64,000 nucleotides of DNA from Sanghuangporus weigelae (lineage: Eukaryota > Basidiomycota > Agaricomycetes > Hymenochaetales > Hymenochaetaceae), in assembly GCA_033182465.1 (NCBI GenBank), contig CP137318.1:2170001-2234000 (forward strand), given 5' to 3'. The position numbers and the translations under genes were made by a program. The notes below the pieces were generated by a model. The model made no database searches. It was not told the origin of the DNA and was given only the letters and a program-made list of their open reading frames with translations. This document shows, piece by piece, positions 23,801 to 36,686 of this stretch. The first letter of the stretch is position 1; the number at the start of each line of letters is the position of its first letter.

Positions 23801-25144
23801 TAATCGGGGAGCATCCGAAAGACGGAGAGAAGCACGCTCATACCCCGCATAGCCCGCCTCAAGCGACTGGCTACGGCGTTCCAGTTTATTTATAACAGGC
23901 AACGCTACCCCGAGCCTATTCTCCGGGGCTCGAGCATCGTCCATCTGGCGTGTATGAAACGGTTCTGGTGAAGGGAGGCGTCGTTCTACGTCTTCAATGC
24001 TCTGTACGTTGTAGTACGACTCTACTCGTTCTGGGGGTACATAGATAGGTGTTTGCGACGTTGCACGATAAGGAGGTATAGGCGGTGGAGCCTGGAATAT
24101 TTCACCTCTCGGTACGACAGGACTGAGCGATGCATGCCTGGCGGAAGAGACATAGTTCGATGAAAGCTGCGGTTCTTCACCCCCACTCAGCCGCCTATGG
24201 ACATCAATCCGCTCCCTTTCTTCGGTTGCTGCCTGAACGAGAACATCCAGACCACTCAAGCCAGAAATAGGAACTGTTGGTGAAAGGGAAGCCGATGTAC
24301 GCTGAGATGTGTTCATATTCGTCTCTGACTGTCGTGGTAAGACAGACGACAGATGAAGTGTTTTATCAACGGATCCAGGTGTTGATGGCCGCTGCGGACG
24401 CGCCAAATCAGTGGGAGAAATAGACAAAGGTCGTGCCGAAGATGAAAATTTGTTCGGCAGTGAGGACGCCGACGAGGGCGACGGAGACGGATGCGTTTGC
24501 GAAATTGGCGAATACTGATGGACGTTGAATCGGTGAGAAGCTCGTTGCTCTCGAGCTGGCTCTGACGACTGGTGGATATTGACCGGAGATGTGGAAGAAG
24601 GAGGAGGTTGCGGAAATTGACTGTACCGATGGGGATGCTGTAGTGGTTGCGTCGAAGATGTACTGGAGCGCGGGAAAGTGGCCTCTTGTAGTCCCTCCGA
24701 ATGGCGACTAGGACGCAGCAGGCCAGTACGGTCTGCCGCAGACTGAGTTGGCACCAGAAACGAAGGGGATGGCGTCCGTCGGCTCGGGGAAGTGGCCTGA
24801 AGGGCGAGCGGGACGAGGTCGGCCGCTGATGGCAACGACTCAGGACTACGTTTCTCCCAGTAGTATACTGGGCCATCCTGGCGGCGCTGTTGGGGCCCGC
24901 GTTGATACTGCGATGTTCGCTCATATTGCGGACTATTGTACGGGCTGGTCGCCTCTGAGTATACAAAAGCGCCTTGCTCGCTAGACGGGTAGCCCGGAGA
25001 CGGGACTTGGGTCAGTACCTGTTGGGGTTGCGGCTTGTGTTCTTCGCGCGGGCGTGAGAGCAGGGCGTCCGTTCTGCTCACCGGTGAATCTTCCTTGCTG
25101 TCGCACAGAAGCGAGCTGATATCCAGGCGACGACGCGCAGCCAT
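20856..25144 (-). CDS. SPP1: COMPASS (Set1C) subunit Spp1, PHD-finger protein
   Basis: Exons 25144-22721, 22671-22163, 22107-22016, 21891-21747, 21691-21137, 21081-20856; 1316 aa. Spp1 (animal CFP1) reads H3K4me and activates Set1 methyltransferase. Seen: about 900 residues of Ser/Pro/Arg-rich disordered sequence; a C4HC3 PHD finger split by an intron (LYCICRTQYDEDRVMIACDR / CDEWYHTQCVNM, then FICSKC); a second Cys/His-rich block (RCFSGLKHPDPDSPEACHK and KYCSDECG) as in Spp1/CFP1; a coiled coil with EEQLQTIVQEREELKKQLE; and a C-terminal region MELERTTKEDALADLTVRERE. The start is MAARRRLDISSLL; an in-frame Met at 25207 is possible. The N-terminal extension is far longer than in yeast Spp1 (353 aa). 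Confidence 0.87.
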
Positions 25145-25311
25145 AGCGAAGGCGCGGAGATGGGTAGTCGACGTGAAGGATGGTTTACTCACGACGCGCG
25201 AGCCCACTTAGGTACTTACTTACATACAGTAGAATGGCACGCACACTTACGATTACGGTGTGTCCACTCGATTCGTTTCGTATTTCTCATTTACATACAT
25301 TATTCTCAATT

Positions 25312-26632
25312 TCAGCAAATATGCGCAATTTCACCTCCCTGCTCGACCCGAGGGCCCAAGTCGCGTCCGACTGTGCGTTCAAAGACTTCCATCATGAACG
25401 AGAACAGCGAGCGTGTCAGAGCCGCATCCCAACGTCCTTTCGATGATTCGTCTCGAATAAACGCATGCTGGGCTTGCACCTCAAGAAACTGCGTACGAGT
25501 CTTTTATCAGCTACTATACACTACGAGAAAATCAAATTCACCGAGGTTGGCACGTCTGTGTCCTCCAACGTCTTGCGTATCAGGTCCCGACCACTGCGCG
25601 GAACGTGTGTGTCTTGCTTTCCAAATATCATCTGGTGGACCACCGAAGTCAGCGAGGAGCGTTATATCCGAAAATCATTCGTACGAACCACAAGCTCGCC
25701 TTTACCCTTCAAATCGCCGTTCCGGACTCGAGCAAGAGTGTCATCGTTCTTGCCCTTTCCGAGAGTCGCGCTGTGAATGTCTGTCGCGAAGAAACAGACA
25801 GACGACAAGACTCGAGAATCAAATGCGGCCTAGGAAAAGCTCAGCCTTGCATGCACGATCCGTAAAGTCTGAAAGCTCACACGAAACGCCTGGGGAAGGC
25901 TCAGCATACAGTCTCTACGCACACGCAATAACTGAAGGACTTACAAGATGTCCACCCAGACACATCCCAGTTGCTACAACAATTGCTTAAATCCTCCGCT
26001 TTCATGGATATCTTGATGAAGCTGCTCACCAGCAATACGGCCATTGCAATTACTCAACGAGCACAGCAAATCAATAGAAAGTGTCGCATCCTCGTCGTAT
26101 GCAGCAAGCTCTTTTTCGATTTTGTACTTGTTGCCCCTGTCGGTACCTGCAGCGGGACAACGACCAGTCGTGGAGCTTGACGTGATAGAGTGGAGGGCGA
26201 ACCTTCTGCATCGTAAGGGATCGGTTCCGGTCCCTCAAACTCATGAAAGCTAGAAGGGCAAGCTTCACGGGAAATTAGTGGACTGGGCGCTGCACCCTCG
26301 GGCTCAAACAGATGCAGATGCTGACCGACAACATATCCGTGGCTAGCGATCTGGCCTGCAAACCGTTCGACGGGCCCAGTCACCTGGTAGATCTCGCTGC
26401 GATATTTTATTTTGTGATTCAAAATTTCGACCATCATGCAGGTAGGCTTGCCTGAACACTACGACGCCTGTGCATAGATAAGCTACACGTCGCTGATTGA
26501 TTGGTTGATTCTCTCGCCTGGAAACTGTGCTTGCGGATAGCTTGGCAGGCTAGGTGCAATAATGAATATCCTCACTGGCCTGCCACCGGAAAGCTTCGAA
26601 GGGACATCATGGTATGTCTTGGTGATGAGCAT
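25312..26632 (-). CDS. Dienelactone hydrolase family protein, 10 exons, two GC-AG introns
   Basis: Exons 26632-26518, 26467-26452, 26396-26326, 26262-26203, 26146-26030, 25973-25945, 25889-25881, 25829-25689, 25631-25542, 25488-25312; 274 aa, all phases closing. DLH-family alpha/beta hydrolases open lactones in aromatic catabolism or act on other esters; probably cytosolic. Seen: VRIFIIAPSLPSYP, FPGVVVFSEIYQVTGPVER, CPSSFHEFEGPEPIPYD, NGRIAATGMCLGGHLAFR with nucleophile Cys, CFFATDIHSATLG, FGKQDTHVP (Asp) and QAQHAFIRDESSKG (His). Introns 1 and 2 start with GC (after bases 26518 and 26452) and leave a 16-nt exon between; a 9-nt exon encodes AFR. A 276-codon open frame on the opposite strand is only its shadow. 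Confidence 0.87.
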
Positions 26633-26901
26633 GGCGATGATGACGGTTGTGTTCGACAAATATCACAGAAATAACGCTCTCAATTTTACTATTCACACAG
26701 CAAGTTGAAGTGATGTGGCGAACAAGGCTCTTAGCATTCGTCGCCTCGTCGCGGAGGTCAGGTCTTCGTCAGTGAACGTACATTTAATCGTAACAACACA
26801 GCGTTGATGACAGGGGTAGGGAATACCGACGTGCGAGATAATGAAACAAAAACAGATGAACGGAATGGACAAAAAATATAAAACCGTACATCTGCATCTA
26901 T

Positions 26902-28684
<1,783 letters not shown>

Positions 28685-29487
28685 TTTGATGGATTTCTAC
28701 AGATACAAGAGTCAGTGAACCTTCGCATCGATGAAGTATAAGACGAGGGAAAGTCGCCAATTTGATCAATCAGGTTCATTAGGGTGCATATATGCACATC
28801 AATGAGCGCAGAATGATGCAGGGAGCCAACCTAAGATACATGAGGAAATACTCACTTGTTACAGACAGGAAAAGAGATACAAGAGGATGGCAGTGGAAAG
28901 CTGAAGGGAGGTAGAAACGTTGATGAGGGTCGAGGGCACTTATACGTTTGGAAGCGGAGTTTGAAAATTTTGTTGTGAGAATTTCATACTGCTTATAGGC
29001 ACACAACTTCATGAACTCGGAGGTCTAATTGGAGACTCGTCTCGAAAGGAATGCGAATAAGTATTGATCTTGATACAAAACACTGCTTTCTACTGGTACA
29101 TCGATCAGCCGTGGTATTTCTACAGTACTTTACTGGTCGCAGTCTTATAATCAAAGGCAAAGATGAATTCATGTCAGACAACATAGTGAATGAATTGCTG
29201 GCGTGGGGTGGACGGAAGTACAACAATGATAATGTGCTTAAAATCGATGAAACGGAAAGAACCAATGATAAAAACATAGGTTTGAGATAAAGCAGAAGCA
29301 TCCCGCACAACGTGATGGTCGTTTATGGACTGAAGTCAATAAAGGCGGAGACCACCTGAGCAGATGACACGCTCCATACGTGAGGCGTTCCGGTCCATCT
29401 ATTACCGGCATGAGAAAGATTCATCGGTATACAAGCGCAGATTTCGAAGACTCGATCGCAGAAAGTGGTGTCCCGAGTGAAAAGATA
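28685..29487. promoter_or_regulatory. EF-1alpha promoter and leader, kinase 3' region
   Basis: About 800 bp. The right part holds the 3' end of the kinase gene (minus) and the left part the EF-1alpha promoter and 5' leader. A likely 5' UTR intron on the minus strand starts near 28855 (donor after CAAGT) and ends just before the ATG. No other gene seen. Confidence 0.4.
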
Positions 29488-31598
29488 CTATGTCTCCATC
29501 CCCCAGCCTTTACCTCCGCTTAGGAATCTGCATTCGAGGATTTTGTCGAAGGTTGGGCGGGCGTTAAGGTCAACGCGAAGGCAAGCGCGCACAAGTTCAG
29601 CGGCATCTCCAAGCGCACCTCCGCCGTCAGCTTCTTCTCCTTCATGTTCTTTCCCATCACCACAACGTTCGTCCAAAGCAATGGAAGCATTACAAAAAGG
29701 CGATTCAAGTCCTTCCTGTGCTTCGGCAGCAGTATTGAACGGGCATTCGCCGATGAGGAGTACGAAAGCGACCACCCCAAAAGCCCACACATCCTGCTCT
29801 TTACCATGATACGTCTCTCCTCTCAGTATTTCCGGGCCGGCATAGTCAAGTCTAGAGAGACGTATGAGTAAGGTATAAGGAAATCATACCCATATCATAA
29901 ATACGTACGTTCCACTGAAAGTGTCCCAGCCATTTTTCTTTACAATACCAGAGCTCCCGAAGTCTATGAGAATGCAACTTCCAGGTTTTCGACCAAGTAC
30001 GACATTCTCGTCTTTGATATCCCGGTGGACTAAAGAGAGCTGAGATCAAATTTGGTTGGACCGAAGTGTGATGAGAATACTAACCAATGCCTTTAGCATG
30101 TAAGAAAGCAAGGGCATCTGCGATTTGCCCCAGAAAGCTTCTGATCATATGCGGTGGCAGTCCTTGAGGATACGTCTCAACCAGGTCGAATAAATCTGAT
30201 GGCGGGGCTAAGCCATCGGGTCCTTTCGCAGGAACCGTGGATGGCATAACGAGATAATAGAAATGGTTATCTTCAAAAAAATCGAGAAGCTGGCATATGT
30301 TCGGATGGCCTTTGACAACTTTGCCTTCTATCCAAGGATCTATATCTTCTTGTGATGGAGGGTACATGCGTGACGGATCCCAAGGTCGTTTCGGCGGTAG
30401 TGCGTACGACGTTGAAGATATTGACGACATTACGTAAATTTCTATGGGTATGGTGCCAAACTTTGGATGCTTCTTCCAACAGTCTGCTAATATGCGTGAC
30501 TTTATAATTTGTTTGATGATTATTGGGGGCTGGACCAGACAAAATGTCAACACAGAAAATGAATATCAGAAATAATCTCACCCCCATCGTGCCATCTGCA
30601 TTCATTTCCCTGGCCCGCTTAACAAGACCGTAAGCTCCCCGGCCAAGCTGTTCTTCTATGACAAATTCGGAAATGCTTCTGCCTCCAAGAAATGATTCCT
30701 TCTCTGCCGCAGGCGTAGGCGGTCTTGTCGAGACTGCGCTTAGAAAGCTGGACTGGCTACCAACGCGCTGCAGTCTTGGTGCCGAGGAATATTCGTCGGA
30801 TGGCGGGTCTATCGAGACAATAGAGAGGCGTCCGGCGATGAGTGATACGCGCTGCTGGGATGAGCGACGCCGGGGCCTTGGCATGGAAGATGAACGATGC
30901 AGAGAAGTACGTGAGCTTCCCGCCTCTCCTGTGAGGTTTGGAGAAATGCTGTCCGGAGTCATAGCCATCAGACGAGGCGACGATGAAAGAGGCGAACGTG
31001 TGAATGGTGTCTCAATCGAGACCGGCTCCTCCGTAAATGCACCGTCATGTGCGGCCACTCCATTCGTGTGGGATGCTATGAAGCTTGAAGGTCGACTAGA
31101 GGAATTAAATTTCGCAGCAGAAAACCCGTTCACAGCAGATAAGCCAAAAGGGCGTGTTCCCTTTGGAGATCCGGATTCGATGAAGCTGCCTCTGGTCGGA
31201 ACTTCATCCTCCACATATTCCTCACAACGATCATTGTTCTTCTGCTTGTCGCTCCAGCTGTAGCCGCCACCAATAGACGTGACGCCCCAGCTGTTTCCGA
31301 CACTAGCCGTGCGAATGAGCCTGTTCTTGACATCGGAAGGGGGTAACCAGTCAGAATCATCGTCGAAAGTAAAGTCAATTGGTGGGGCCGCTAGCATCGA
31401 GCCTCGTAGGGCAGAGACGTTGTCAGCCGAGTGGTCCAGCAGGATGCGCGGATTCCTCGAGCTTGGAGACGGACTTGAAGTATAAGAGAGTGCAGAATCG
31501 AAGGATCGTCGTCGTTTGCGCAGGGCAGGTGACTGTTCAGTTAAAGTAGATTGCATGAAGAGCCTCTGCCTTTGTGTGGGAACAAGAATGTGCGGCAC
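29488..31598 (-). CDS. Ser/Thr protein kinase, PAS-kinase-like catalytic domain
   Basis: Exons 31598-30582, 30529-30085, 30029-29909, 29851-29488; 648 aa (634 aa from the Met at 31556). The N-terminal 310 residues are Ser/Arg/Pro-rich and show no PAS domain. Kinase domain: FVIEEQLGRGAYGLVKRA (Gly loop), IIIKQIIKSRI (Lys), HPNICQLLDFFEDNHFYYLVMP, VHRDIKDENVVLG (catalytic loop), LIDFGSSG (DFG), GTLDYAGPEILRGETYHGKEQDVWAFGVVAFVLL, and RPTFDKIL near the end. The LDYAGPEIL-G--Y-GK-QD-WA pattern is typical of PAS kinases, which link nutrient state to sugar partitioning and translation. The gene ends 23 residues after the last helix. Confidence 0.88.
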
Positions 31599-31950
31599 GT
31601 GCGCATCGACGATCTGACTGCTTTTGGCGAATCTGTCCGCGTAGCGCGGTGTTCGATCTCAGTGGTTTTGAGAGGTGATTGAACGGTATGGTCGGTATGG
31701 AAGTTGTGCGAGGCGCTGTTCAGGTCCGAGTCCGAGTCCGCGTCAGCATTGTCGTGCCCGATATGGACGCCTCGGTTTCCCAATTCCCCTTATCTTCTTG
31801 TTTGAGCCATACAGCTCATGATTGGCCATCATTCTCGTATTCAGTACTCAAATAGCATAAGTATATACAGCTGATATCCACTCCCTCGGATTGACTTTCA
31901 CCTGTCAGCTTGAGCTTCTTTTTCTCCGTGTAAACAATGCAAAGAGATAG
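31599..31950. other. Intergenic region, no gene seen
   Basis: 352 bp between the kinase start and the snurportin stop, both minus. It contains a short repeat of the hexamer TCCGAG near 31726-31740 on the plus strand. No protein recognised. Confidence 0.35.
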
Positions 31951-33656
31951 CTAAGTAGTATTGGTATGCATTTCTATCTCTACCATGCTTGCACTTGCTA
32001 ATGAAGACGACGATTCTAATACACAACTTCCCTTGGCAATCAGCCGACGACGTACAAGTCTGGAGAGAAAGTAACTTCCGAGTCAGTCGGCGCACAGGTG
32101 ATGCAAGAAGATCCAGACCTTTCAAATACGTCCAATGGGCTCTCCTTGCAGCCCACACTCATTCCAGGCCGCTCTTCCTGTGCCGCACCGGTATCAACTC
32201 CCGTCTTTGTTCCCGAATCATCGTGTACGATTCGAGGAGCCCAAACACTAAGAGGACTTTCACCGCTTTCATAGGATGCCTCTCCAACGTACAGCAATAA
32301 CCCATCCGAGCAAATAGGAACTTGCACTTCTTGAAGCCGATATCGTGTGTGAAGCCCAGATAGTTCTGGAGAAGAGTCAATTTCCATTTCTCCCCTCGAA
32401 GCAGCAGCATCTATTAGGACAGGTAGACTCATTGAGATCACGCGGTCCTGCCGTGCTCTTCTGAGTAGTTCATTCAAAACAACTTCGAAAGGCAGGGGCG
32501 AAATATAAGGCACGGGAACAAGACTGGTAGGATAGGGAAATCTATATCGAGGTTCGGGAGTTTGTGACGGTGAATTTGCACTTGCGAAGGACGACTTGTG
32601 CGGGGCAGGAGGAGGCCATGTTGATACTTCGGCCAGTCGAGTATCTCGCCACCAGAAACTGATATACCAACAGTTCTGTGATTCAGTTGAACGGCGGATT
32701 TAACTCAGCTACTGACCGGAAACTCGCCTCGCATCCCGCGACATCTTGCGACTTCCACCGTACCACGTCTAGAACATGAAGAATACCGTTTGTTCTCCAG
32801 TTTTCATCCAAAATGCAATCGAGTATCGTGTTCGGTGGCAGCGGAGAAGGGAAAGGACCAAGTATGACTTTGCCGAGTAAGCGAGACCGTAGAACGGTAT
32901 TCGGAACTGCGCACCAATACGCTCAGGACAAATACATCATGAACAAAAATAAATTCACTCACTAACGCCACTTAATCCAGCGCTTTGCATTGTAACAGCA
33001 AGGCAGCGTTTTCCAACTGGGACCGGTGCTAGTCCCACCCATGCTGTTTCCAGGTCATCCGGCAAGCCATCATGAATAGATGCTGCACCGATATCAAACG
33101 ACTCGGTCCATAAAGTATCCTCGCGCATCTCCAATAATTCTGCATACATGCACTTGTTTGCCCATTTGCTCGGCTTCTTCTTGCCCCGCCCCTTCTTTTT
33201 CTTTTTCGGCTTCCCGTGGCCCATCTCTTCCTCGACAACAGGAGAAGGTGAGCGCGAGTCTGGTGGAGGTTCTGCATCGGCAGGCTGTAGCAAGCTGGCA
33301 AATTGTACGACACCACCCATTGTTTGCTTGGACTTGTCAGAAGGTTCTTCATCGTCATCGTCATCGTCAGAGTCGCCTATGTTGAGACCGGAGAACTGAT
33401 CAAGCTGCCGTGATGTATCTATTTGCTGTGCACGTCTCTGTAAGAGGAAGCGTTAGTGCCTACGTGGATGCGTAGGTGCTGAGGAAGAGCATACTCGCTT
33501 TTGTTCTTCAAGTGCCTGGAAGAACGAAATCAATATTCCATAAAAACCAATACTTTACATACAACCACTTACTTGAGTTCGCCTCACTTCCTGAGATTGT
33601 CTTGTATCCACTGGTGGTGTTTTGAAATGTCTGCGGCGTTCAACATATCTTTCCAT
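31951..33656 (-). CDS. SNUPN: Snurportin-1 (m3G-cap snRNP import adaptor)
   Basis: Exons 33656-33573, 33515-33495 (21 nt), 33437-32963, 32906-32717, 32658-32119, 32059-31951; 472 aa. Snurportin binds the trimethylguanosine cap of spliceosomal snRNPs and takes them into the nucleus with importin-beta. Seen: an IBB-type N-terminus (RRRHFKTPP, QEVRRTQALEEQKRRRAQQID), an acidic DDDDDEE run, a Lys-rich patch, then the cap-binding core: WVGLAPVPVGKRCLAVTM, PNTILDCILDENWRTNGILHVLDVVRWK and RFWWRDTRL, as in animal snurportin. The C-terminus FERLVRRRLIAKG needs the last 59-bp intron; reading through would give a different tail. Divergent from ribosomal eL32 across 334 bp. Confidence 0.88.
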
Positions 33657-33990
33657 CGTGGTAAGTGCTAACGAGACGTGTGGTTATTCTCATGACCCGT
33701 CATAATCATTTATGGAAATTGCTTAGTCATCAATCAACTCAATGTCTGAGAGAGACCGACCAATCTTCATCTTCACGTTCGAGCCAGCCAGCAAGACAGT
33801 GAGTAGAATTTATGTCTCATTCTCTACGCAGGCTGTATGGTTTTTTGTCGTGAAAGCTCTCAAGATGATGTAGAGTGTTGGATGAGCACGAAATCGGATG
33901 GATGGGCAGGAAGACGCTTGGATGAAGCAACTCCTAGAACCTAGAAGACTTGTGATCTGACCTCTCTCTCTCCACTTACAGACAAACACT
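33657..33990. promoter_or_regulatory. Divergent promoter snurportin / eL32
   Basis: 334 bp between two divergent ATGs. A CT-rich run (33961-33975) precedes the eL32 start, as is common in leaders of fungal ribosomal protein genes. No other feature. Confidence 0.45.
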
Positions 33991-34609
33991 ATGGCTGCAT
34001 CAATTCCCATCGTCAAAAAGCGCACCAAGCGCTTCAAGTATGTCTATCCTCTACTCTTCAAATCATCACGTTCTGATGACTGTATTTACTCACTCAGGCG
34101 CCATCAATCGGACCGTTACAAGTCAGTGAAGGAGGCATGGAGGAAGCCGAAGGGTATCGATAACAGGGTGCGCCGAAGGTTCAAGGGTCAGATTGCTATG
34201 CCTAAGGTGCGTCCGTGTATACTTCGTCGCATTGAGACTGATACATTGGTCAATGCAGATTGGTTACGGCAGCAACAAAAAGGTTAGACGACATTTCTTC
34301 GGGACCTACTCGTGCACTCTAAGACTAGCATTTATAGACTCGCCATCTACTACCTAATGGTCTCAAGAAATTTGTCGTCTCCAACGTACGGGACGTCGAT
34401 ATTCTTTTGATGCACAACAAAAGCTTCGCGGCCGAGATTGCCCACAGTGTTAGCAGCCGAAACCGTATTGTCATCCTCGAGAGGTCTGTACTTCTGCTCC
34501 GATATGCTCCTATGTCTTTTCATTGACTGTATTTGCTGTGTCTTACAGGGCGAAGGCTCTGGGTGTGAAGGTGACGAACCCTGCTGCTCGGTTACGTTCG
34601 GAAGAGTAG
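33991..34609 (+). CDS. RPL32: 60S ribosomal protein eL32
   Basis: Exons 33991-34037, 34098-34206, 34259-34282 (24 nt), 34338-34483, 34549-34609; 128 aa. Structural protein of the large ribosomal subunit. Seen: [55 protein letters not shown] and [21 protein letters not shown], the whole eL32 signature. Length is normal. Codon use is strongly biased, as for other translation genes here. Confidence 0.97.
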
Positions 34610-34862
34610 ACTATACAATGTTCTTTTCCATGTCTTGTTCACTGTATCCATCTTATGCACGAAGCATGCTTCATATCAGAACAATATACACTTGTTATGC
34701 TCGACACCAAAAGCTTTTGACTAGTAAGTACTGCTACAAAAGATTGTGGAATCTTGTTCGGCGATCACCGAAGCTTGAATAATCACATCTATTCCCTTCT
34801 CAGGTCTTCTCTAGATGTTCTCTAGCTTGTTCCTCCACCTGAGTTTAACTTTGTCATACATA

Positions 34863-36294
34863 ATGTCAATCAGGTAGATGCAAGCGAGTCTTAGAATGAG
34901 CAGCGTATAACAGTACAAATTACTGGTCAGATCTGCGACGCATGCCGGCTCATGGTATACCGATCATGGTATGGATTTAATCAACAAACCCCTGAGCCAA
35001 TACGTTAATATCATAAATGCGACGCGTTTTCAAGCTGAAAGTCTAAACGCACAACTCACCAAGTGGCTTAACGATGCACAACCTGGCGCGGATGTCGACT
35101 TTACTTTCCCTGTCAAAGGCTCTAAGGCGATTATAGCACCGTGAGTGACTAGCGCTGTAGCCAAGCATATTCCCTCCTATTCCTTTCACTGACTATACGT
35201 TCTTTCGCAGGCACGCAGGCTATTCTTACTCTGGACCTGCTGCAGCATGGGCCTACAAAAGCATTGATACTACTGGCATGTGAGTCTGCCTTCTCGAAAT
35301 CTAGTAACAACAAATGCTAATTCACAGTAGCAAACGTGTCTTTATTCTGGGACCTTCGCACCACGTTTATCTAGATGGGTGTGCTCTATCTCAAAGTCGA
35401 GAGTACTCCACTCCCATCGGAAAGCTTCCACTGGACATAGAAAGTGTGTTTTCTTCAGGACCTATCCAGAGGCTTAACGAGAAATGACTTCCCGAACCAT
35501 AGTGATTGAGGAACTTCGCAAGACGGGCGCGTTTCAAGACATGAGCCTGGAAACCGATGAAGATGAGCACAGTATTGAAATGCACTTGCCTTATGTGCGG
35601 AAAGTCTTCGAGGGGTAATTGATTTAGGTTTCTGACGAGCTGTGCGCTCATATTCTGCCTCAGAATTGATATCAAGATTATTCCCATCCTAGTGGGAGCA
35701 ATCAGTAAGGAAAGTGAGCAGGCCTTTGGGAAGCTCCTTTCGCCATATCTGTCTCGGAAAGATACCTTCTGCGTTGTTTCTAGTGATTTCTGCCATTGGT
35801 ATGGCCTCTTTATTTGATTTTATTATTTTCGGTACGCGCTCTGATGAGACTGTAGGGGCACTCGCTTTCAGTATACTTTCTATTATCCTTCACCACCTGA
35901 TACAACAGGCATGGTAGGAGCGTCCGGTGTCCGGCTTTCTCGATCAAACGCCTCCGCGTCAATCTCTAGTAATTTTCAAATTTACGAATCCATTACAGCG
36001 CTTGACCACCAGGCGATGGACATTCTTACTTTACCGACGTCAAGTGCGGAAGAAGCTCACGAATCGTTCACGGCGTATCTTTCTCGGACGAAGAATACTA
36101 TTTGTGGACGTCATCCGATAGGGTTGCTCCTAGGCGCCCTCACTATCGTCGAGAGCAGAAGTGATGGAGAGGACGGTGATGGAGCCGGTCCACGGGAAGT
36201 AACCATGAAGTGGGTGAGGTATGAACAAAGCAGCAAATGTTTCAACATTGCGGATTCGAGCGTGAGCTATGCGAGCGCGTATGTGATCTTCTAG
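34863..36294 (+). CDS. MHO1: MEMO1-family protein
   Basis: Exons 34863-34873 (11 nt), 34931-35140, 35211-35279, 35328-35443, 35503-35614, 35664-35798, 35856-36294; 363 aa. MEMO proteins are metal-binding, redox-linked members of an extradiol-dioxygenase-like fold; the yeast homologue is Mho1. Seen: [31 protein letters not shown] (first metal His), [12 protein letters not shown] (second), [36 protein letters not shown] (third), [25 protein letters not shown] and [17 protein letters not shown]. The 11-nt first exon (MSIR) is needed to start before the conserved SATHAGSWY. Symbol follows the yeast gene; function in fungi is little known. Confidence 0.9.
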
Positions 36295-36686
36295 GCTAGT
36301 CCTTTTATCGCCTCTGCTTTGTTGATTGGATAGTGACTGAAACCAATGAAACAATAAAAGAGCTGAAGGGCAGGCGTTTTCAAAGACTTCCGATAAATAT
36401 GAAAGACCTGTCGGTGTACATTCAAACACAAGCAGACTCGCTTCTGCATCGGGCGAGAGTTTCAAATTTAGCTCGTTGGAGCTCATAAATGGACCATATG
36501 TGGGAACCCTGTGCATCATCGACTGCCTTGAAGCTATCGCCAACGCATGATCATGATGATAGATTGACCGATAATCTACACCTTGTGGGAAAGATTATAC
36601 CTTTACCTTGGCGTCATTCTTGAATATATAGAACGATCTAATCACTTGTAATAGAGCTTCATCACAACCTCCTACGCTGCGAAGAA
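36295..36686. other. Intergenic region, no gene seen
   Basis: 392 bp between the MEMO1 gene and the GH5 gene, both plus. AT-rich stretches lie near 36590-36640. A 137-codon open frame on the minus strand spans into MEMO1 and looks like its antisense shadow. Confidence 0.35.

Noticed and set aside
24313-24966. 217-codon Arg-rich minus-strand frame
   Set aside because: It is the alternative frame of the Ser/Pro/Gln-rich first exon of Spp1.
25160-25990. 276-codon open frame on the plus strand
   Set aside because: It lies antisense to the exons and introns of the dienelactone hydrolase, has no family features and is Arg/Ser/Cys-rich in the way shadow frames are. The minus-strand gene explains the sequence.
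33200-33260. Lys-rich stretch in snurportin read as a separate small basic protein
   Set aside because: It is in phase inside the 475-nt exon between the IBB region and the cap-binding core, and flanking motifs on both sides belong to the same frame.
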